Below, one piece after another: positions 1 to 5,527 of a DNA stretch of 9,845 nt. The notes under the pieces were generated by a model that worked only from the letters and a program-made list of their open reading frames with translations, searched no databases and was not told the origin of the DNA. The stretch's first letter is position 1; each line of letters starts with the position of its first letter. The position numbers and the translations under genes were made by a program. This stretch comes from Nitrospira sp. (GTDB lineage Bacteria; Nitrospirota; Thermodesulfovibrionia; Thermodesulfovibrionales; SM23-35): NCBI GenBank assembly GCA_016873595.1, contig VGWZ01000060.1, positions 1-9,845 of the forward strand, given 5' to 3'.

Positions 1-2
1 TT

Positions 3-242
3 AAAGCTCATGTCCTTCTATGCTTTCTTGCACTATTGCTTGCACGTATTGCAGAACGTCAGACGGGTCTAACGTGGGATAAAATTAGATCCGGTATGGA
101 GCGTCTGCATCTTGGAGAATTTCAATCAAAAGATGGACGAATACTGCAGCGTACCGAACTGACCTCTGAACAGGCTAATATATTGAAAAAGCTGAATTTT
201 TCTCCGCCACCTAAGCTATACAGGATTGATTTGAAGGGTTAA
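3..242 (+). CDS. IS1634/IS4-type transposase, C-terminal fragment (5' end outside window)
   Basis: The reading frame is open from the first bases of the window, so this is the tail of a longer gene and not a 68-residue protein starting at the TTG at 36. The first visible residues read K-A-H-V-L-L-C-F-L-A-L-L-L-A-R-I, the hydrophobic last helix of the DDE catalytic domain in IS1634/IS4-group transposases. It is followed by the usual basic tail (TGLTWDKIRSGMERL, then LTSEQANILKKLNFSPPPK), where the family commonly ends. The stop is TAA at 240-242. About 80 residues are visible and the DDE residues lie upstream, so activity cannot be judged. Family assignment rests on remembered tail motifs; that it is a transposase tail is more certain than the exact IS family. 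Confidence 0.75.
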   Translation, partial: KAHVLLCFLALLLARIAERQTGLTWDKIRSGMERLHLGEFQSKDGRILQRTELTSEQANILKKLNFSPPPKLYRIDLKG

Positions 243-656
243 TTTCATAGTAACACGCCAAATTTTTGTCTTCACGCTAACAATTTGATTTTACATAGAA
301 ATTTCATTTCTGTTAACCTATGACTGTCGAACAGGGGTTAGGCCTTGGAATGTGGCATTTAAATTTTCTTCCCGATAACACTCTCCAAACAATAAACAGT
401 AAGCACGGCTTCTTTGCACAGGTATCCTATATCGCAATCTTTGCATAGGCGTTCAAGGTCAGCACGGCCTGCATCCAATATGCCTTTTTCTTCATGAAGC
501 TTATAAAGGAGTTTCAGGTATTGTCTTTACAGCAGATGGAGGCATAAATATCTCTCATTAAATTTATATTAAAACTTTGAGGGTGGTCAAAGATGAGCGG
601 AAGAATCCAAAATATAATCTTCAATGTCTGATAGGTGAGATCCTGTCTTTTACAAT
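243..656. other. Gene-poor interval: probable IS end and degenerate sequence
   Basis: About 410 bp separate the transposase stop from the hisD stop. The first ~100 bp are AT-rich and would be the 3' flank of the insertion sequence. The stretch TGACTGTCGAACAGGGGTTA (321-340) resembles the GTCGAA-type ends I associate with this transposon group and could be the right terminal repeat; the left end is outside the window, so this cannot be tested here. From 359 to about 650 both strands contain short protein-like frames broken by stops, consistent with decayed coding DNA. I see no intact gene, tRNA or clear terminator here. Confidence 0.5.
359..526 (-). pseudogene. Short unrecognised reading frame, possible gene remnant
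   Basis: A minus-strand frame of 55 codons is open from 526 down to a TAA at 359-361. The product contains LYKLHEEKGILDAGRADLER followed by a cysteine-rich stretch (LCKDCDIGYLCKEA), and it looks more protein-like than random AT-rich DNA. It has no ATG; the only plausible starts are CTG or a TTG at 478-476, without a ribosome binding site. A second short frame (ending NLMRDIYASICCKDNT) stops at about 511 in another phase and overlaps its start, as a frameshifted gene would. I do not recognise the family. It may be a host gene broken by the adjacent insertion sequence, or chance. Confidence 0.3.
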
Positions 657-1934
657 TTATAGCCCTTCTCTCACAGTTATTGTTTTTTGATGTGCCTCTA
701 AGCCTTCGATAGATGCAATTGTTTTTACAGTTTTAGCAAGTTTCATAAATCCATTTTTTGTAAACCATAAAAGGCTCGAGCGTTTTATAAAGTCATAGAC
801 TCCGAGTGGTGATGAAAATCTTGCGGTCCCTCCAGTAGGAAGGGTGTGGTTCGGGCCTGCTGAATAATCACCCAATGTCTCGGGTGTCCATTTTCCAAGG
901 AATATTGCTCCTGCATTTTTAATCATGGGCAACACATTCATTGGCTCTTCAGTCATAATCTCGAGGTGTTCAGGTGCAATAAGATTTGACAGCTCCACCG
1001 CATCTTTGAGATCCTTTGTGAGTAGTATCGCACCATAATTTTTAATAGATTTTCCTGCAATCTCTTTTCTTTTCAGCGCAGCGAGTTGTCTCCTGATTTC
1101 CTTATCAACAGCATCAGCTAACCTCTTCGAAGAAGTGATTAATAGAGATGATGCAAGTTCATCATGCTCTGCCTGTCCGAGTAAGTCAGCAGCAACAAAA
1201 GCCGGATCTGCTGAGTCATCAGCAATAATCAGTATTTCACTTGGACCTGCTATCATATCGATGTCTACCTCTCCAAAGACCATCTTCTTTGCAGTAGCAA
1301 CATAGATATTACCCGGACCGACAATCTTATCAACTTTCTTCACTGTCTCTGTTCCATATGCCATTGCTCCAATCGCCTGGGCTCCACCGACACAGTAGAC
1401 CTCTCTCACCTCAAGCATTTTAATTGCTGCCATGACATAAGGGTTTATCTCTCCTTTCGGAGCAGGAACACAGAGGGCTATTTCTTTTACCCCTGCAACC
1501 TGTGCAGGAATGACATTCATCAAGACAGTGGATGGATATGATGCCTTGCCACCTGGTACATAGACACCGACTCTTTCAAGAGGTCTTATCACCTGTCCTA
1601 AAAGACTATCTTTTTCAGAAAATGACCATGACTCCTCTTTCTGTCTCTCATGGAATGCCTGTATTCTGCTGGCTGAAAATTCAAGAGCCTTAACTCCATT
1701 TTTATCGGCTTTCCTTGCATATCTCGATATTTCGTGCGGCATTATCCGTAATCTTTTTACGTCTTGAAAGTCAAATGCCTTTGTATAGTTGAAGACTGCT
1801 CTGTCACCATTTTTTCTCACATCATCAAGGATGGCCTTAACCCTCGGCTCAATCTCCGGGCTGCTCCCTGATGCACGTTCCCTGAGAACCTTACAAAAGG
1901 CAACTATTTCCTTGTTGTTTTTAAGCACCTTCAT
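657..1934 (-). CDS. hisD: Histidinol dehydrogenase
   Basis: HisD catalyses the last two steps of histidine biosynthesis: NAD-dependent oxidation of L-histidinol through histidinaldehyde to L-histidine, as a cytosolic zinc-dependent homodimer. At 425 residues it has the normal length. The signature block GPGNIYVATAKK (206-217) is followed by DMIAGPSE (226-233). Zinc ligands by comparison with the E. coli enzyme are Q254 and H257 (GQAEHD), D356 (GDYSAGPNH) and H415 (EGLEAH). The catalytic Glu-His pair is E322-H323 (APEHLE). All are intact, so the enzyme should be active. The gene stands alone, not in a his operon: downstream is IS debris, upstream a divergent gene. The ATG has no Shine-Dalgarno sequence; a promoter-like sequence ends 8 nt before it. 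hisD genes are known to have low sequence ambiguity, and this call is secure. Confidence 0.98.
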   Translation of the reverse strand: MKVLKNNKEIVAFCKVLRERASGSSPEIEPRVKAILDDVRKNGDRAVFNYTKAFDFQDVKRLRIMPHEISRYARKADKNGVKALEFSASRIQAFHERQKEESWSFSEKDSLLGQVIRPLERVGVYVPGGKASYPSTVLMNVIPAQVAGVKEIALCVPAPKGEINPYVMAAIKMLEVREVYCVGGAQAIGAMAYGTETVKKVDKIVGPGNIYVATAKKMVFGEVDIDMIAGPSEILIIADDSADPAFVAADLLGQAEHDELASSLLITSSKRLADAVDKEIRRQLAALKRKEIAGKSIKNYGAILLTKDLKDAVELSNLIAPEHLEIMTEEPMNVLPMIKNAGAIFLGKWTPETLGDYSAGPNHTLPTGGTARFSSPLGVYDFIKRSSLLWFTKNGFMKLAKTVKTIASIEGLEAHQKTITVREGL

Positions 1935-1942
1935 GTGAGGTA

Positions 1943-1971
1943 ATTTTAGCCTGTAAGCTCTAATTATTCAA
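1943..1971 (-). promoter_or_regulatory. Putative hisD promoter, close to the start codon
   Basis: Read on the minus strand, TTGAAT (1971-1966) is followed after 17 bp by TAAAAT (1948-1943). That is 4/6 and 5/6 matches to the sigma-70 boxes at ideal spacing. Only 8 nt (TACCTCAC) separate the -10 box from the hisD ATG, so transcription would begin at or next to the start codon. This agrees with the missing ribosome binding site. It is a pattern match only. Confidence 0.45.
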
Positions 1972-1994
1972 GAACCTTTATGAAGGGCTAACAT

Positions 1995-2024
1995 TTGACA
2001 TTCTCTACTGTTCTCAAGTAAAGT
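1995..2024 (+). promoter_or_regulatory. Putative promoter of the GAF/HD-GYP gene
   Basis: A perfect -35 box TTGACA (1995-2000) is followed after 18 bp by TAAAGT (2019-2024), a 4/6 match to the -10 consensus. Initiation would fall near 2031-2032, where a second in-frame GTG lies. There is no Shine-Dalgarno sequence before either candidate GTG. It is divergent from the hisD promoter, with 23 bp between the two -35 boxes. Confidence 0.4.
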
Positions 2025-3339
2025 GATATTCGTGGGGAAAGAATCAGGCTCAGGGAAAAAATCCATAATAACTGAGATTAAACAAAAGATACGGCTCTTC
2101 AATACGGTAACCACATTTGTCATTATTGTACTTCTTGCCATAATCGTAAGATACCTTTTTGAACCTGTCAGTGAGGCACTCGACTTCCTGCCAGATATCT
2201 CCGTGACCATAATAATAGTAATAGTTCTCTGCCTCACTATTATAGGGCTTTATATCTCAAGGTTGGTGTCAAGCCAGACTGTACAGAGTATTGAAAAGTA
2301 CAGTAGCAGGCTCGACCGTATTCTTCATATCACAAGAGATTTGAGAGAGGAGCTCTATGGCGATGTCCTTCTTAATAAGATAATGGAATATTCACTCTTG
2401 ATCACAGATTCCGAGGCAGGCTCTATCCTTCTTATTGAGAACGACAGTCTTGTCTTTAAGAAAGTAAAGGGCAAGAGGGCATCTGAGTTCTTTGGTACAT
2501 CGATACCAAAAGGCAAAGGTATTGCAGGATGGGTTGCTGAAAACGGGAAACCAGTGCGCATAGAAAACGCAAAGAATGATGAGAGGTTTGACCCTGATGT
2601 GGATGGCATAGCAGGCCAACAGGTAGACACTATCCTTTGTGTGCCTCTTATGATGAAGACAGGTGTCGTAGGTGTTATAGCTCTCCTGAATAAAAAGGGT
2701 GGACTTTATACTGCGAGAGAAGAGGAGATGATCACCTATCTTGCAGATCAGGCAGCTATATCAATAGCAAGAGCAAAGTTTTATGAAGATCAAAAAAACT
2801 ATGAGATACACCTTACCAATATACTCCTTGAGACTATAGACACCCAGATTGCTGAAAAGATGGGTCATTCAAAGAATGTGGCAAGGTATAGTAACATTAT
2901 CGCAAAGGCTATAAATATGTCAGAACAGGAGAGAAAAAGATTGTATTTTGCCTGTCTCCTTCACGATGTTGGATTTTTAAAGATAAAGGCTGAGGATAAT
3001 TTTAAACCCGAGGAGTTTAAGAAACATCCCGTCATCGGATATGAGATGATAAAACCAATAAACTTTTATGCAGATATCGCCCCATTCATCCTCTACCATC
3101 ATGAGAGGTATGATGGTTTTGGCTATCCAACGAAACTCAAGGGAGAGGCTATCCCACTTGAGGCTAGGATAATAGCAATAGCAGATGCATTTGATGCAAT
3201 GATAGGCGATACCTCGTATAAGGTGCCTCTTAATTTTGATTCTGCTATAGAAGAGTTAAAACGCAATGCTGGTACTCAGTTTGACTTCTGGCTTGTTGAG
3301 GTATTCGTCAACAATATAACACCTGAGCACTTAAGATAG
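2023..3339 (+). CDS. Membrane-anchored GAF and HD-GYP domain signalling protein
   Basis: Probable cyclic-di-GMP phosphodiesterase or a related sensor. Numbering is from the GTG at 2023; a GTG at 2032 fits the promoter better. Domain order: two hydrophobic membrane segments (about 27-46 and 57-80), a short helical linker, a GAF domain (about 105-255, with GKGIAGWVAENGKPVRI and DTILCVPLM), then an HD-GYP domain (about 265-430). Metal-site residues are present: H282, H314-D315, H335, H359-H360 and D388, with the GYP triad at 367-369 (ERYDGFGYP). Signature positions outside the metal site differ: HDVGF replaces the usual HDxGK, the TSxRPYR-like segment reads IGDTSYK, and GTQFDP reads GTQFDF. HD-GYP enzymes hydrolyse cyclic-di-GMP to pGpG or GMP; whether this one is active is open. 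GAF would sense a ligand or partner. Its 3' end overlaps the convergent gene by 9 bp. Confidence 0.9.
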   Translation: MIFVGKESGSGKKSIITEIKQKIRLFNTVTTFVIIVLLAIIVRYLFEPVSEALDFLPDISVTIIIVIVLCLTIIGLYISRLVSSQTVQSIEKYSSRLDRILHITRDLREELYGDVLLNKIMEYSLLITDSEAGSILLIENDSLVFKKVKGKRASEFFGTSIPKGKGIAGWVAENGKPVRIENAKNDERFDPDVDGIAGQQVDTILCVPLMMKTGVVGVIALLNKKGGLYTAREEEMITYLADQAAISIARAKFYEDQKNYEIHLTNILLETIDTQIAEKMGHSKNVARYSNIIAKAINMSEQERKRLYFACLLHDVGFLKIKAEDNFKPEEFKKHPVIGYEMIKPINFYADIAPFILYHHERYDGFGYPTKLKGEAIPLEARIIAIADAFDAMIGDTSYKVPLNFDSAIEELKRNAGTQFDFWLVEVFVNNITPEHLR

Positions 3340-4392
3340 TCTGCTGAGTATTTCAGTTTCTACATATTTGGAGAACCAATTCTTATCTGTTCTGTAAAGT
3401 GAAATTAATTTTTCTGCATATGCTTCAGCCTTTGTGTACCCGGTCTTCCGGGCGTCTTCAATAAGTCCCCAGTCTCTTTCATCCATAAATCTTTTTGACG
3501 CCTCAAGCATTTCAGGAAAGAGAAGTCTCCTGTAACCACCAAGGAATACGATATAAAAACCAAGCGAACCTTCTTTCTGGTTCTCGATAATGTAGTGAAT
3601 CATGCCTTTTTCAGAGGTATCTGAGAGGAGGTCTTTTATCCCACGAGCAAAAAGTTCGCCCTTGCTGTATGAGAGATTCATGAGCAAGGATTTCCATTCA
3701 CCCCCGAATTTTTCTCCTTCAAATACTTCGCCAAGCTCATGATGTATAAATGTTTCTGTCTCGGAAGATGCAATCAAGGAAAGCTCTCTGTCAATATCTT
3801 CTGACGGCTCATCTTCAGGTGTGATGCCGTATCTCGAAAATGCAAAGGTAAGAAACCCCTTTGCTCCCCTGAGTTTTAACTCATCAAATTTTTCCCAGAG
3901 GAGTAGTTTCGTTGTGTCAACCCGTGCAAAGATGACACCATCCTGTAACATCGCTGGATAAGCTGATAAATCTCTTACATGTTCGGTGCCTGCTATGTAA
4001 ATAGCATAGCTGTCCACTGTTTTCTTGGATATGAGGTCTGCAAGGAAAAAAGAGGGTTTCATATGAGCACCATAGCCAGCACCGTAAATGAGGCCCTCCT
4101 TCTCTAATACATTATTGATTTTATAAACCTCAAATGGATCATAGGTGTTCCTGTCAACAGCAATATCAATGAAGCCTTTATCTTCAAGTTCCTGCCACAG
4201 GTTTTCTCTCTCTGATATCCACTCGGCAACCTCTTGTTTAGAGGTCTTTTCCCATGGTTTTATACCTTTTTCAATACGACAAAGCTCTCTTAATCTCAGC
4301 AAAAGGCCACATATTGAATAAGTCCCCCAGTATTTTGCATCAGAGATGTTGCAGTTTCTCTTGATCTGTAAGGTAAGTGTTTCGATATCCAT
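3331..4392 (-). CDS. Conserved protein of unknown function (possibly Sfum_1244-like)
   Basis: A 353-residue soluble protein with no signal peptide or membrane segment. The N-terminus (IKRNCNISDAKYWGTYSICG, residues 10-29, then LLLRLREL) reminds me of an uncharacterised family that I recall as Sfum_1244-like from sulfate reducers and relatives; this is memory, not a search. Other visible features are cysteines C14, C28 and C38, a glycine-rich segment YGAGYGAHMKPSFFLADL (103-120), and a HHELGE motif (217-222) that could bind metal. The last third is helical (FLGGYRRLLFPEMLEASKRF). It is a lone gene, divergent from truA and convergent with the GAF/HD-GYP gene. The ATG is preceded by a weak AAGAGA purine run about 8 nt upstream. 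I assign no function. Confidence 0.85.
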   Translation of the reverse strand: MDIETLTLQIKRNCNISDAKYWGTYSICGLLLRLRELCRIEKGIKPWEKTSKQEVAEWISERENLWQELEDKGFIDIAVDRNTYDPFEVYKINNVLEKEGLIYGAGYGAHMKPSFFLADLISKKTVDSYAIYIAGTEHVRDLSAYPAMLQDGVIFARVDTTKLLLWEKFDELKLRGAKGFLTFAFSRYGITPEDEPSEDIDRELSLIASSETETFIHHELGEVFEGEKFGGEWKSLLMNLSYSKGELFARGIKDLLSDTSEKGMIHYIIENQKEGSLGFYIVFLGGYRRLLFPEMLEASKRFMDERDWGLIEDARKTGYTKAEAYAEKLISLYRTDKNWFSKYVETEILSRLS

Positions 4393-4501
4393 TATTTTAT
4401 TCTCTTAAGATATTCTATCAGAAGGAGAGAAGAAGGAGTAAGGTTTAACGTCAGCAATTCTCGGTGAAATTAAAAACCCTTGAGAACAGCCTTCCATCCT
4501 C

Positions 4502-4586
4502 GTCATTCCCGCGAAAGCGGGAATCCAGGAATGTAGCTCTGTGAAAAATACCGAAAATACTGGATTCCTGCCTCCGCAGGAATGAC
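4502..4586. repeat. 85-bp inverted-repeat element made of two hairpin units (MITE/REP-like)
   Basis: Two 27-bp units lie in inverted orientation at 4502-4528 and 4560-4586 and agree at 23 of 27 positions. The outer ends are GTCATTCC and GGAATGAC. Each unit is itself a perfect hairpin: 4505-4524 has an 8-bp stem ATTCCCGC/GCGGGAAT with a GAAA loop, and 4564-4583 has an 8-bp stem ATTCCTGC/GCAGGAAT with a CTCC loop. The four differences between units fall in the loops or at compensating stem positions. The spacer is 31 bp. It resembles the dRS3-type and 'GTCATTCC' dispersed repeats known in many genomes. It sits between two divergent genes, so it is not a terminator for either. Confidence 0.85.
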
Positions 4587-4634
4587 AAATTAAATGACAT
4601 ATACTATTTTGTCCCTCTTTCATCTGCCATATGC

Positions 4635-4659
4635 TGTCCAAGAAATTTTATTTTGGACA
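4635..4659. promoter_or_regulatory. TGTCCAA/TTGGACA inverted repeat overlapping the truA -35 box
   Basis: Perfect 7-bp arms TGTCCAA (4635-4641) and TTGGACA (4653-4659) are separated by 11 bp of AT-rich sequence. The right arm includes the proposed -35 box of truA. The size and spacing would suit a dimeric repressor, but no candidate regulator is encoded nearby and chance is possible in AT-rich DNA. Confidence 0.3.
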
Positions 4660-4682
4660 AGTATGATGAAGAGTGATATATT
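4653..4682 (+). promoter_or_regulatory. Putative truA promoter, close to the start codon
   Basis: TTGGAC (4653-4658) is followed after 18 bp by TATATT (4677-4682), each 5/6 to the sigma-70 consensus. The truA ATG begins 8 nt later and no Shine-Dalgarno sequence lies within 15 nt of it, so a leaderless or nearly leaderless transcript is predicted. The prediction is from sequence only. Confidence 0.5.
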
Positions 4683-4690
4683 GTTAGACA

Positions 4691-5458
4691 ATGAAACACA
4701 TTAAACTTCTCCTTGAGTATGACGGAACAGCCTATCAGGGCTGGCAGATACAAAAAAAAGGCCTGACTATCCAGGGAGTCATTGAAGACAGGATATTTAA
4801 AATAACCGGAAGACAATCAAGGGTTATTGGTGCGAGCAGGACTGATGCAGGTGTGCATGCACTCGGCCAGGTGGCTACGTTCAGGACAGAATCAAGACTT
4901 GACGCCGAAACAATAAAAAAGGCATTGAATGCAGTACTCCCCGAGGATATCCGGGTTCTTGATTCATCAGTAGTTGATGATTCATTTCATCCGAGAGAAG
5001 ACGCTGTGAGGAAACGCTATTTTTATATCATTACAAACCAGAGGATATCTTCAGCATTTCTCTTCAGATATACATGGATAGTCCCGCAAGCGCTTAATCT
5101 GAATTCCATGTCAGAGGCATCAGAGTCACTTGTCGGTAAACATAATTTTTCTGCTTTTATGGGAACCGGGAGCGATATAAAAGATCCCGTGAGAGAGATT
5201 TATTCATTGAATATAGAGAAGCTCGAAAAAGTTGATTTTTTGACCGCCTGTCTGAAGGGTAACTTCATGAAGATAAGCATAGAGGCAAATGGTTTTCTCA
5301 AACATATGGTCAGGAATATTGTGGGTATCCTCGTTGAAATCGGTAGGGGGAAGATTTTATCAGATAGGATAAAAGAGATTCTCGAATTACATGACAGGAG
5401 ACATGCCGGTCCCACTGCACCACCAAATGGCCTTTTTCTGGAAAGAATCCTATATTGA
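4691..5458 (+). CDS. truA: tRNA pseudouridine(38-40) synthase
   Basis: TruA converts uridine to pseudouridine at positions 38, 39 and 40 of the tRNA anticodon arm, in the cytosol, as a homodimer without cofactor. At 255 residues it has the usual length. The N-terminus LLLEYDGTAYQGWQIQ (6-21) is typical. The catalytic motif GASRTDAGVHALGQVATF (47-64) supplies the essential aspartate, D52. FHPREDAVRKRYFY (about 100-113) and the C-terminal block FLKHMVRNIVGILVEIGRG are also family hallmarks. It is probably a single-gene unit: the next gene starts 69 bp on with its own promoter. The ATG at 4691 is the only start that gives the normal N-terminus. It lacks a ribosome binding site, which is unusual next to the strong sites of the following operon. 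Confidence 0.98.
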   Translation: MKHIKLLLEYDGTAYQGWQIQKKGLTIQGVIEDRIFKITGRQSRVIGASRTDAGVHALGQVATFRTESRLDAETIKKALNAVLPEDIRVLDSSVVDDSFHPREDAVRKRYFYIITNQRISSAFLFRYTWIVPQALNLNSMSEASESLVGKHNFSAFMGTGSDIKDPVREIYSLNIEKLEKVDFLTACLKGNFMKISIEANGFLKHMVRNIVGILVEIGRGKILSDRIKEILELHDRRHAGPTAPPNGLFLERILY

Positions 5459-5477
5459 TACCTTTCATAAAATAGAA

Positions 5478-5498
5478 CTTGACAAGATGCTACTCAAT
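5478..5498. promoter_or_regulatory. HAIR-like HspR operator
   Basis: CTTGACA (5478-5484), 7 bp, then ACTCAAT (5492-5498). The HspR-associated inverted repeat (HAIR) known from actinobacteria and epsilonproteobacteria is CTTGAGT-N7-ACTCAAG; this site matches 5/7 and 6/7 at the exact spacing, with the TTGA/TCAA core intact. It covers the -35 box and most of the spacer of the dnaJ promoter, where bound HspR would block RNA polymerase. An hspR gene is the second gene of the operon, so autoregulation is likely. Confidence 0.75.
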
Positions 5499-5507
5499 TT
5501 ATATGAT
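5479..5507 (+). promoter_or_regulatory. Promoter of the dnaJ-hspR-clpB operon
   Basis: A perfect -35 box TTGACA (5479-5484) and a -10 box TATGAT (5502-5507) are separated by 17 bp, close to the strongest sigma-70-type promoter. Transcription should begin near 5514, leaving a leader of about 14 nt that is mostly the AGGAGG ribosome binding site (5517-5522, 5 nt before ATG). A strong housekeeping promoter held down by a repressor is the expected design for HspR control, as opposed to an alternative heat-shock sigma factor. Confidence 0.75.
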
Positions 5508-5527
5508 ATGAAATATAGGAGGATAAA

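Noticed and set aside
1995..2017. TTGA...TCAA inverted repeat between hisD and the HD-GYP gene as another HspR operator
   Set aside because: The TTGA and TCAA cores are 15 bp apart instead of the 11 bp of HAIR sites, and the flanking bases do not fit.
1968..2237. Minus-strand frame overlapping the start of the GAF/HD-GYP gene
   Set aside because: Low-complexity Ile/Thr/Ser composition opposite a membrane-segment coding region; no independent evidence.
4505..4583. Hairpins as intrinsic terminators
   Set aside because: They lie between two divergent starts and are not followed by T runs on either strand.
4405..4641. Minus-strand open frame through the divergent gap
   Set aside because: Most of it is the translated hairpin repeat (CHSCGGRNPVF..., WIPAFAGMT), a well-known spurious product of such repeats.
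5459..5527. CIRCE (HrcA) operator upstream of dnaJ
   Set aside because: No TTAGCACTC-N9-GAGTGCTAA-like repeat is present; the inverted repeat found fits HAIR instead.
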